Part shown: piece by piece, positions 36,050-47,900 of the stretch
Layout of the letters: the number at the start of each line of letters is the position of its first letter
Position numbering within the stretch: position 1 is the stretch's first letter
DNA from: Saccharina japonica
Taxonomy: Eukaryota; Sar; Phaeophyceae; Laminariales; Laminariaceae
Reading direction: 5' to 3'
DNA length: 64,000 nucleotides
Assembly (NCBI GenBank): GCA_008828725.1
Contig: MEHQ01000533.1
Span: 186,001 to 250,000, forward strand
Position numbers and translations under genes: made by a program
Notes under the pieces: model-generated
Database searches by the model: none
What the model was told of the DNA's origin: nothing
Seen by the model: only the letters and a program-made list of their open reading frames with translations

Positions 36050-36871
36050 NNNNNNNNNNNNNNNNNNNNNNNNNNNNNNNNNNNNNNNNNNNNNNNNNNN
36101 NNNNNNNNNNNNNNNNNNNNNNNNNNNNNNNNNNNNNNNNNNNNNNNNNNNNNNNNNNNNNNNNNNNNNNNNNNNNNNNNNNNNNNNNNNNNNNNNNNNN
36201 NNNNNNNNNNNNNNNNNNNNNNNNNNNNNNNNNNNNNNNNNNNNNNNNNNNNNNNNNNNNNNNNNNNNNNNNNNNNNNNNNNNNNNNNNNNNNNNNNNNN
36301 NNNNNNNNNNNNNNNNNNNNNNNNNNNNNNNNNNNNNNNNNNNNNNNNNNNNNNNNNNNNNNNNNNNNNNNNNNNNNNNNNNNNNNNNNNNNNNNNNNNN
36401 NNNNNNNNNNNNNNNNNNNNNNNNNNNNNNNNNNNNNNNNNNNNNNNNNNNNNNNNNNNNNNNNNNNNNNNNNNNNNNNNNNNNNNNNNNNNNNNNNNNN
36501 NNNNNNNNNNNNNNNNNNNNNNNNNNNNNNNNNNNNNNNNNNNNNNNNNNNNNNNNNNNNNNNNNNNNNNNNNNNNNNNNNNNNNNNNNNNNNNNNNNNN
36601 NNNNNNNNNNNNNNNNNNNNNNNNNNNNNNNNNNNNNNNNNNNNNNNNNNNNNNNNNNNNNNNNNNNNNNNNNNNNNNNNNNNNNNNNNNNNNNNNNNNN
36701 NNNNNNNNNNNNNNNNNNNNNNNNNNNNNNNNNNNNNNNNNNNNNNNNNNNNNNNNNNNNNNNNNNNNNNNNNNNNNNNNNNNNNNNNNNNNNNNNNNNN
36801 NNNNNNNNNNNNNNNNNNNNNNNNNNNNNNNNNNNNNNNNNNNNNNNNNNNNNNNNNNNNNNNNNNNNNNN
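36050..36871. other. Assembly gap (822 N)
   Basis: Unknown sequence. Long open frames crossing it in both directions are artefacts of N translation. The left flank repeats TTGCCAAAATAGCAA-type words and includes a hairpin at 35415-35435. Confidence 0.99.
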
Positions 36872-37029
36872 CCACCTCCCTTGTCTGTGTCTCGAAAATG
36901 AGTCCCTAGCGGGGTGTCAATTTTTTTTCTACGAGCACGCCAGATAGATCAGCTGCACACGCCAAGCAAAACTACCCATACCCATGCAGCGTTGATGGTG
37001 CTAAGGAAATGTCGAGAAACACAACTCAC

Positions 37030-37209
37030 GTTCATGGTGCTCGGCACGGTCATGGGGATGAAGCCAGCCGACCTCCTTCTCTTGGTCCTCATCCTGAGGT
37101 CGATGATGTCGCCGGTGGTAGTGTCGATGTCCGCGATCGCGTACGCCCCCGAGAAGTCGAGGTCCTCGTGCAGGGTGAACTCAGAGCAGAGGTCGTCGAA
37201 CTTCTTGGA
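37030..37209 (-). CDS. Agd3-like gene exon 18 (last visible)
   Basis: Residues 635-694, with DLDFSGAYAIADIDTTTG. Acceptor GCGACAG|TCC, donor ATGAAC|GTGAGT in phase 0. Because a clear donor follows, at least one more exon is expected at lower coordinates; none is visible between 36,872 and 37,029. Confidence 0.8.
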
Positions 37210-40200
37210 CTGTCGCGGCCACGAACGAGAGGGGTATAATCGTATATAGCAAGGGGTGCACGGTGATATTTCGTCGTAACTCTTAAGCTAAACTGTGGTG
37301 GTACGTAGGGACACACGTTGGCAAGGAGAAGAGCCCCTGTTTTTGGTTGGGATTCTTAGACTACTACTGTACTGCTGTAGCAGCAACGAACGGCAAGAAG
37401 GAAATGTCGGCGGTTGGTTTATTAGTCGAACATCTTACTACTGTGCTAGAAGAGTATACTACCGGTAGAGTAGAGCAATGCAGAGTAGAGCAGAGCAGAG
37501 TAGAGTAGCGTAGAGCAGAGTAGAGTAAAGTAGAGCAAAGCAAATCTCTACGGGACTAGACTAGACTAGACTAGACTACTGTAGACTAGACTAGACTAGA
37601 CTAGACTACTGTAGACTAGACTAGACTAGACTAGACTACTGTAGACTAGACTAGACTAAAGTATTGTAGAATATAGTATATTGTATAGATTGACAAGCGT
37701 TACGATAGGTGTAACGCGTTCGGGTTGCATGCTACTGTACGGTAGAGGCGCGCCGGTCTTTGTTTGGGGAAGCAAACCTCGATAACAACCCCATGGAAAT
37801 CACCCCCATCAACCCTAAATGACTTGGAATTAACGAAAAACATATAACTGGTATATACGGTGCAGCAGTAGAACACGATATAAAACAGCACCTCACTCCT
37901 CCGCAGGCTCTACGTACACACTACCGTTGCGACAAGAGCCTTCGGAAACCCGACCGTGGCCCCGTTCAGCAGATAGTGCACATGCCTACCCCGCAGAAGG
38001 GTAGGGGAGTTAGGGGAGGGGGTGCACTCGTCTCATGCCGCGAGGAGTTGGGCGAGTCGCACGAAAGGTGAGCTGCTTCCTATATTTTAACAACTGCTTG
38101 TTCGCCGAAATTTCTCGTTTATGAAGGGCAGGGTCGAATTGATTGATGATACCTCTGGTGCGGCCACTGCCAGAGGGTAGGGGGGGGGTGGGACTATGGG
38201 CTATGACCCTCCAAAAAAAGGACCTTTTTTGGAGGGTCATAGCCCATAGGGGTGGGATATACAGCCTCCTTTTTCCGCGCCGCACGAAAGTACTCATCAT
38301 ACATGGAAATTGAGGAGAGAGGGAAACGTATGTTGGTTGAAAATGTACCCGTTAAGTATATAACACTATTATTCAGTGGTAGCAATTATAATCGGTCTAC
38401 CCTGTACCCAACTGAGTATGGGATTGAATGTGCGCACGCACAATTATAGTATGCTTTTGGATACGTTAAATACGTACCAGGTAGTGTGTATGTGTGGAAT
38501 AATAATTAATTAATTTCACGAAAGAGGGAGAAGAATATGCATGCACGTTGGATATATGTACGTTGAAGGTGTGTACGTTGGACATGTACACGTTACATAA
38601 GCACGTTGAAGCTACGTAGAACATATATTCGTTGATAATAAGTAAAGCACGTTGAAGACATGTCCGTTTGAATACAGAGCTCTCACCATGACGGGGAAAG
38701 CGAGGAGAGAGGTGAGCTCCGCCATAACCTCTTGGTACCAGTAGGCCAGCAGAGAGGGAGAGCCGGGCAGATCGCTGCTCGGGATGACATTCGCCTGGTG
38801 GAACATGTACTTGTCCCTATCGTACCACCGGGAACGCGTCAAAAACAAAACAGAGGAAATGTAGTTGAGCCAAACAAAGCATACGGCACGTGGACGGCCT
38901 TTCTATACGTACGAACACTACAGTACCTACGCAACAAGCCACACGGAAATTACTGTCCTGCACTGAAGTATCAGTAGTCCTAAAGCCCAGCAACAAGCCA
39001 TACAGCGGGAGGACAACCTCTGGCTGGAGGCGCTTCGCCAAGGATTTAATTCTAAAGGACAAGCTTCGTAAAGCTAAGCACTAAGCACATCATTGGAGCA
39101 ATTATGGAGTTTGAGCTACCAGGTATACCTGTGGCCTGCGAGGATGTATCGGCTGGTGGTCTGCGCCTCTTCGGTGAAGAGAGCGTCGGTTGAGCCGAAG
39201 GACTGGATGTCGCCGTCGCACAAGTCGCATCCCTGTCCGACAAAAAACCATCACCAGGAATGAAGACGAACTGGGATTAGATGATTAGAGATGATTACAG
39301 GACAGTAGTAGGAGTACGTGGAGTACGTGGCCACCCTCGTTTCAGGGTTCAGCTGCCTTTTTTTGTTCTTTTTTTGTCCTGTGTCGGAAGCGGTTCAGCG
39401 GCAATCAATATTTCCCGACCCCGACAGCCAGCCGTTATATGATGATGATTACATTGCCAGTTAGGGGAACGTCTGGGGCCACGGAGGGGGTACAGTATGT
39501 TCCGTCTGCGCCCCTTCTCGCCCAAACTGCTCTACTCGGCATACCGAAGGCACGGCCACTCCGAGAGGCCTGGCCTGGTGTGTCATCCGAGTGTCATCCG
39601 AGTATAACCAGTTTCTATTCATAATAGACTTTGCAAATGGATTTCAACGTCAAGCTCCTGTTGCCAACCCGTGACATGATTACTTTGGTAATGTCGTGAA
39701 GGTCTCCGTCCACCGAGGGGGCATAGGGGGCATGTGCCGCTTTTTAGTTTTTACCCGGATTCTTTCACCTCCCTCTATCTAGGACAAACGCATAACAAAC
39801 GGACCAGGTGGACGAGCGGTGCACAGCAGATCAGATACCTCCGCGAAGTTAACAACGAGTTGACACGCGCAAAAACGTTTCGTGTGGGAGCCTCCACTCT
39901 CTGAACAGCCCGTACAGCCACCCGTCCGTGTGGCGTCAAGGCCTCGTGCTACGGAGGGACTCGGGAACAACACTATAAATAATACGGGGGAATATATCAC
40001 ACAGCACTATTAATACTGCTGTACTGTAGTCATAACCAATTATGGTGTGTAAACAACGGAGGACACTAGTAAACGTATGTGTTTAGGTCCATCGCGGGTT
40101 ATGATTACTATTACGAACTACTGTGCAGTATGGACTCCTGTAATACGAACAGTGGGTCTGTCGCTCACGCCAAGGGGCCTGACAGGATGCTTATGTTTCA

Positions 40201-41917
40201 TCGTTGTAGTGTCGTGTTCTGCGTTTAGATGCATTTTTCTCTATTGCTCTCTTTTTCGCTACTGCAGTTCTGTAGCGGAAGGCCCCTCATCCGGTTGTCG
40301 GAGATGGGTTTATCGAGTTTTTGTTGTGCGTTGTACCGTACATACCGTGTACCGTACCATAGACCAAACCGTGTATCGTGTGCCGTGTACCGTACCGTGT
40401 GTGACAATGTGGGCCTGTTGTACTGTAGAGTTACTCACCCCGTTGTCGGAGATTGTCGGGTCGAGCTCGTCGCACTCGCACACCTTCCTCCGGATCCATT
40501 CGTTCTCCTTCACCAGACACTGCATCGATTGACAGTTGACAGTTGACAGTTGACAGTTGACAGTTGGCAGTTGACAGTTGACAGTTGACAGTCACGTTCA
40601 GTTTGCCCCACAAAGATGACGCCGGAAGGGAAATAAGACAGCCTTAACTTTCCTCGTAATGTAAACAACCACTCATTGCGTTGTCTGCTGTAGTTACATG
40701 CATTCGTGGTGTGTGAGCCAGCCAACGCTCAAGTACTACTTACTGTACAGGTCTCGGTCTTCTAGTGTACATAGAAAAGTAATGCACCGGGCTGGTTGTT
40801 TGGTCCGAGCATGATACTACTGTATACTGCTGGGTACTGTTGGTTTTGTTGGTGTACACACATCCGCGCGGTGACACAACGAATACTGTAATAATGTAGT
40901 GTATTGCTACCTACAACTCGGTCGCAAGTAGACTCGGTCGCCAAGTAGTGATGTTGCGTTCTTGGTTCGGGGGCGGCAACGGTACTACAGTACTACAGCG
41001 CTCACTACAGTACACTGTACTGTACTGTACTGGGGTAACATCAATCTTGTGTCATTCTAAAAGCTAATCCTACGGGTCCTCTTGTATTTTAAGGAACATT
41101 CTGATATTCAGAAAAATTATCTGGGCTTTAAGAAGCCTTGACGCTATTGTCTATCTGACTTACCAAGGAAACTTCAGTACACGAGAATAATCTTAGGGCC
41201 ACAAGGCTTTTCACCTGTACCCCTATCTCTCAGCCATCCTATAGCCATAGAGCACCACACCACAACTGTACTGTACTGTATTGCACTGTACTGTACTGTA
41301 CTGTACTGTACTGTACTGTACTATACTGTACTGTACTGTACTGTACTGTACTGTACTGTACTGTACTGTACTGTACTGTACTATAGTATAGACACTTTAC
41401 TGTAGTGTAGTGTACTCACATCGGCGGTGACGCAGTTGAAGTAGACGTTCGTGGCGAAGCGAGGGACGATCTGGAAACCGGCGTATTCTGACAGCCGAAG
41501 GCAGAAACAGAAAGCAGACCGAGCGGGGGGGGGGGGGCGTGAGCGCGATATGTGTACATGTGTGCACGCTTTTTCTTTACCAACTCTCGTTGCGAGTACG
41601 TAAGGAGAAATGCATACTTTTCTCAACCTTTGATGAACGCAATCAGAGACCCGCACACGAGCTGACGACACCAGACGATAGATACAAACATCGGTTTTTC
41701 CCATTTGGTTAAGCTCGCGGAAGGTGTGATCGTGGCATGGAGGGACTTGCTCTGAGGTTGTGGCTGTGGCGGGTGCGGGGTGGGAGGGCGCACGAGTTCC
41801 AAGTGGCAGCTAGTATATTGCATTACTAAGGCTATCACACTGTTCACGAGCAGCAGCAGACATTCTCTACTATCAAGGCTATCACACTGTTCGCGAGCAG
41901 CAGCAGTAGCAGAAGCA

Positions 41918-41952
<35 letters not shown>

Positions 41953-44900
41953 TACCGTCCTCACCGTTAACGGCGGTGGTGGTGTAGATAGAGTGGTACG
42001 GGCTCGTGGCAGACACAAGGCTGACGTCGGTCTGAACGCCGTCGTACGTGTTGTCTCCAGGGCCGCACGTCATCAGGTTGTCCATAGCCGTCCTAACAGA
42101 GGCACCATAACAGACGAGCACAAAATACTTGTTAGAGAGATCAATATTGCCTGGGTTAGTCATTGCAAACAAGGGTATCCGTCTCGGTACGTACAGTAGT
42201 AGGTTGCGAAAACTAGTCACGGCAAGATAGCGGGCTTGCTTACTCCAGGCTGTGGGTTTGCTTACTCCAGGATGTGGGTTTGCTTACTCGAGGCAGTACT
42301 TGTTGAAGAGGCCGGTGATGCCTGGGTTGGTCATGGACCGCCAGTTGTAGTTGTCGCTGCCGAACAGGCCAGTCAGGACGGCGATCTGAGCGTTACCTGG
42401 AGGTTGGAAAGTTTGATATGTCACAGGGAATTGCGGGGGGGTACAGCAACGAATTGTGGGAACGTATAGTGAACCTGCGGCGAGATGCGGAGGTTGCGGC
42501 GAGACACAGTGAAGCAGGGGAAGATACGGTGTTCTGCAGGACTATACAGTAACATGCGGGAATACGTACTGTAGTGCGTTATGGAAAGATGCAGTGACTA
42601 CCTAAGCAAAACTACGATAAGGCGAGTTGCGATAATGTACAGCATAAAGTACGTGAAGCAATACTTAACAAGGGGACGTGAAACATCGGCAACCAAAGCA
42701 TACCGCGTGCTGAGGACATCGCGCCAGCGTGTGCGAGGCAGTAACGTGAAACCAATTTACACGTCGGATATACGACATATCACCAAATAATGATCTAGCT
42801 CGTTCAGGATAGACATCCTTGTGATCTGTTTGACGTAGCTCATCCATGTTGCCGTTGCCGGACGAGAGCCGTAGAATCTGCGAGATATACTGCTGTAGCC
42901 CTTGTTTCCTATGGTATAAATCTTCCACAGCATATCATAACGATAGTTTAGGCTCTAGCAGTACAGTACCGGCCCGCTCATAAGAAACCAGAAATCGGGC
43001 TTAGGCTGGCTTTCTTATTTGAGAAAGGGGTGTGTCCCACACTAACTTCAGTATAATAGCTGTCGACTTTCTTATTTCCCCCGTAATGTTTAGGCTGAGT
43101 TTCTTGGGGGGCACGTTCTTACGATAGGGCCGGTAGTGCAGATATATGTCCTACAGTATATCGTTATCTGTTGTGTGGAAGAAAAACGAAAGGAGCGCAA
43201 AATGGAGACTTATTGAAACACGGCCGCCCGTTAGGAAGAACCGATTGCTGCAAAATTACATTATACACTTAACTACTGTACAAGTAATTTGTCTAAACAA
43301 ATCGTAGGTGTCATGTTAAAACAACGCCTAAAAGGTCTGCCTTCAATCGAAGAGAGCGTTCACAGAGTCACTGACGCGGTCGGCCGATGGAAGGGGGCGA
43401 TGGTGCCACTTACCCCCGTCTTCGATTGTGCAGTCGGACTCTCCGAGGTCGTCCCTGGCCAAGTGCGTCAGCGTGTGGCTCTGCCACCAGAAGACTTCTT
43501 TGTTGTTGATGCACCACTCCAGGAGGTCGTCCGATGCCCAGTCACCGCTGTTGAACTCGCTGGTCATACCCGGCACGGCGGACGTGAGCCAGTCCGTGGG
43601 CAACTGCGGCGTAACTCCTGCCGATTCAGCGAAATGCATGGGGTAGATGGTGGATGGAAGATGGTGATGGTACGAGTAGGTTTGAAGTGGCACATAAGTT
43701 TTCGGCAGTGGCGGGCGTATTTGCAGTCGTTTCAGGAAGCGAATTCCGCACAATGCCTCAATGAAGGCGAGGTCTTTCCGACAACAAATATCGATTGTAC
43801 GCCCCCGTCGCCAAACCGTCTAACACGAGCATATGTTGCGCCTGCTTATGTGGGCCACCACCACAAAACAAAAATATACCCAAACCATGTAGCGGTAGCA
43901 GGTATAGTACATCACATTGGCTTGCAAGGACACGTCGTTATTCTGAATGATCCGTGCATCTGAACGATGTTCTACAGTGTCGAGGTCATCACGGCAACTA
44001 TTATTTGGCAGTTGTCTGATGATGCTCTATGGTCGAGGTGGTCACGCACTCCCTAACCTCTTCCTTCCGAGTTGTCTAAACGATTAACAATATGTCGAGA
44101 TCATCACGCCAAATATCTAGAAATCTCGTTAATGTGATAACATCTTTGAGCAACCGTGAGCGTAGACTAGCTTACATAGGATTTAGTGTAACGCTCACCG
44201 CCGAACAAGATTTTTCTCATTCAAACATCTTAGCCTCGCGCGAAACTCGGGCCTTATGTTTTTATGTAGTTTTGTTATTTATCACAAGAGATGGGCCTGT
44301 ACTATTTATTGTATCGTGGTACTGACCGTTTCCTTGGACGTTCTCGCCCTTGGGCAGAAGCGCAATGTCGGCGTCATCGATGTCGAGGACGTAAGCGGAG
44401 TCCACCTTCGAACACATCACATCCACGACCATAAACAAGGCAGACAACAAGCAGTCGAGGTCTCGTGAGCCGCATATTGAGCAACGAAGAAAACTGTCGC
44501 CCAAAGAGATGGTCGAACCAGCTTGGCTTGGCTTAGCCTAGCCTAGCGAGGCGTCACGCCGCCTCATATCTACGGCGCGTATTGAACATCGAAAATGAAT
44601 GGAGCCGCGTATTGAACAACGAAGCATAGTTTCGCGGCATAAATATCACGAAGCGGCTTTGCCTGGCTTAGGACGGCATTGCATCGCCTTGCCTAGGATG
44701 CCAAGGCTGTTGAGGAATAAATTTCGGCACGTTTTCTGCCCTTATTTGAACAGCGGGTTACACCCTAAGGAGTATCGACCAGTGAAGCATAGTTGAGCCG
44801 CTCATAGAACAGCGAAATCGATCCGCAGTTAGTTAACTACACGTCAACGGCTGCCGGTGTTGTTATCACGTTATAACGCTTGGGTCGCGTATTGAAAAGT

Positions 44901-47900
44901 TAAGCCACACCGCGCCGCTCAGTGCATAGTTAGTGCAGTAGAAACATGCCTCATAATACATAGCGCGAAGAAATGATACCGGTCATTCAATATCCCCTTG
45001 GCGCCACACCTTCTCCAGGATGCCAAGGCCGTTGAACGGGAACTCCGTGACGATGGAAGAGCCGTACTGGGCGTTGAGGCTGTCCTCGGCCGCCTTGAAC
45101 GTCTGCATGTTGGCGGCTGTCGCGCGTTGCTTCAAGTGACCCAACAAAATTCGTGCAACGTCCAAACAGCAACGGGAGAGGGAGCAGAGAAACCGGAGGA
45201 GTCGCGATTACAAAGTGTGTGTGTCTTTGTTTGTCGGGCCTTGACAAGCCGTGGGCCCAGGAATTTCCCCCTTTAACCCCCTGGTGTTTGCCTCTTTACT
45301 TTTCGCTAAGGGGTTACCACTACTGGTCGAGTTTCGCCGAACTTCTCTCTATATATTAAAAGCATAAAACAGCAGCGGTGAGATCGAGGATTTGGTCGAA
45401 ACTCATATTCGCAAGCTGAGTGTGGTACGTATACATAGGATACTTCGATGCATGCTATTACCTCTGCGCCCTCGTTGAGGTCGCCATCGTACTCGAACAC
45501 GCCTGTCGCGAGGAAGAGGTCGTCGACCATGCCGGCAAGGTAGAATCGACGTTCTCCCTACAGTGCACGACGAGTAGGTATACAAAAACCCCAAGGAAAT
45601 AAGTGGAGCACGGTGACAAAACAGAGCGAGGAGAGAAGAAGATCAATGCAGAGAGGAGGAGCCAAAAGGCAAGACGGGTGCAAAGGAGGCAAGTGGGGCG
45701 ATGTAGCAAGTGGACCCAAAATGACAGCAAGTGGAGAAAGGTGACAAGTGGACCTCGGCAGCAAGTGGACCAAGGTAGCAAGGGCGCATATCACGGCAAG
45801 AAATGGAGCAAGCTAAGAAGTGGGCTCAAGGTAAGACGTGGATCATGCTGATTTACGTGGATCGAGGGGATATGTGAAGCAAGCTAATACATGGAGTAAG
45901 GTAAGACGTGAGCGAGGTAACAAGTGGGCCGAGGTGACCGAACGTTACAGTGCATATCCCGCTGAGAGTATATTGCCATTTGGGAACGGGTGGCGTCATA
46001 GGCTGGACAATGCATAGCACGAGAGAAACAATGGTCTCACCATGAAGACTCCCTTAGTTCCCCACTCGTTGACGTAGTGCATCCACGCCCAAGAGCCGAG
46101 GTCAAACCACGCCATTGAGAAGAACACGTGCATTTCCTCCAGGCCGTCAGTGCCGAGGTAGGTCATGATACCGGCGGACGGCAATCCACCCGCCTCGGTC
46201 GTTAGGGCGACTCCTTCCTTCGTTGCGTATCTGCGTTGATCAAATTTGGCATGCCACGGCGGTAACAGTCGTACATCTTAGGGCCATGGCAGTACAAGTA
46301 CAACATGCAGGTGAGTACTACGGGAGGACGGGTAGGGGTGGTATCTACAGTAGTAGTCCTCCCTCGAGTAGCGCTACAACTATACTCGTACCTTACCCAA
46401 ACTCTGTTTCAGAGCGAACGAAGAAAGCGCAACCCGATGGCCAGTTTGATGGCCCACATGTACCGTATATACTACAGTAGTATGCTACGGTAGAGGTGCG
46501 CCATGTTTTTTCTGAGAATCTCACTTAAGGAGCGTCATACCTCACCGAAAAAATGATTTTGGAGGAAACTAAAAGTACTGCCGGATGAGAAATCTCATGA
46601 CCGAATTATATTCTTGAAACATGATTCGTCACACACAAACATGAAAGTCCGACGAATTTGGGTTAAGGAGCCCGATCGTTCAGAAAACGATCCGGCCAAA
46701 AAGTGTTAAGTCTACCGTAGCACGCGTCTACAGTAGTATATACGTGAGAATGGACACATATTTATGTTGCGAAACACAAGAAAGAAAGGTCGCCAACGAT
46801 AAGGCGTATTTACGTACTAATAGTCGTATAACATGCACGCTCTGCAACGTATGTCCAACCGTTGGATCTGTACTGTACAGATCCTGCACACCATATCATA
46901 ACGACAAGTTAGAGTGTAGATGATCTACTGTAGATGGTCTAGATGAACTTATTAGATGATCTGGACGATGAAGTACCGTAGAGGAAGGAAACCGTGATAT
47001 GTCCGACGTGTGTATGTAATGAAGTTATCTCACTCACTCTGCCACGATGGTCGCGCCGGCGGCCGGGGTGGCCGTAGCCTGCTGGACCGGGTGGTTGAAG
47101 AGGCTTTTGAGGGACGGGTCGGTGACCATGTCGCTCTTCACCACGCGAGCATCCTGTCCCCCTGCGCCTGAGGGTGTTTCGTGGGTATAAGTTGTGGTGT
47201 GAGTTGTGGTGTGAGGCATGCATGGTGTGGGTCATGGTGTCGTCGGGGTTGGGGCTGTGGTTGTTGGTTTTGGTATTGATGGTGGTGGTGACGGTGTCGT
47301 GGTGTAAGTAGTGGTTGGGAGTCGTGGTGGGAGTTGCGTTGTTGTTATTGTTACTGTTGTTGCGGTTGTTGTTGTTGTTGTTGTTGTTGTTATTGTTATT
47401 GTCGTTGGTGTTGATGTTCCATTGGTATCGTGCCGTTGTTCTGTTGTTGCTGTTGCAGTAGTAGTGCTGTAGTGTTGTTGATTTTGCCAAGTATAAGTGC
47501 TATTGTTGTTGGTGTTTGCGGTACAGTAATATTGCAGGTAGGAGTTGCTGTCGTTCTCATAATAACTCCTCGCCAGAACATTGTCCGTGGTAACAAAACA
47601 GGCTCGTTGTTCCTCATCACGTGTCGCGTATGTTGGTTGCTTGCAGCTTGAAGGATAGCAGCGTTATTACACGACGAGAAACTTATTCCACGATTGGGCC
47701 AAGAAAAAGACTGGACAGGTGGAGCGGGGGCAATTTCTCGTCTGTCCCCCCATCTAGCATACGCCCCCCAAGCAGTACGAATGCGCCCCAGTATCTAAAT
47801 CCTACCAGGTATCAGGTAACAGGCGACCAGCCTTTCAGGGCAACATCATAACCATAGCCCACCCCGTGAACAAAGATTGTGGTGTTAAAATCGCAATTTG

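Noticed and set aside
35742..36909. Long frames of 286 to 377 codons
   Set aside because: Mostly translated N; no real sequence behind them.
42236..42469. Plus-strand 77-codon frame
   Set aside because: Shadow of exon 12 and its repeated donor.
43289..43963. 224-codon plus-strand frame
   Set aside because: Exact shadow of exon 11, which has the family motifs and splice sites on the other strand.
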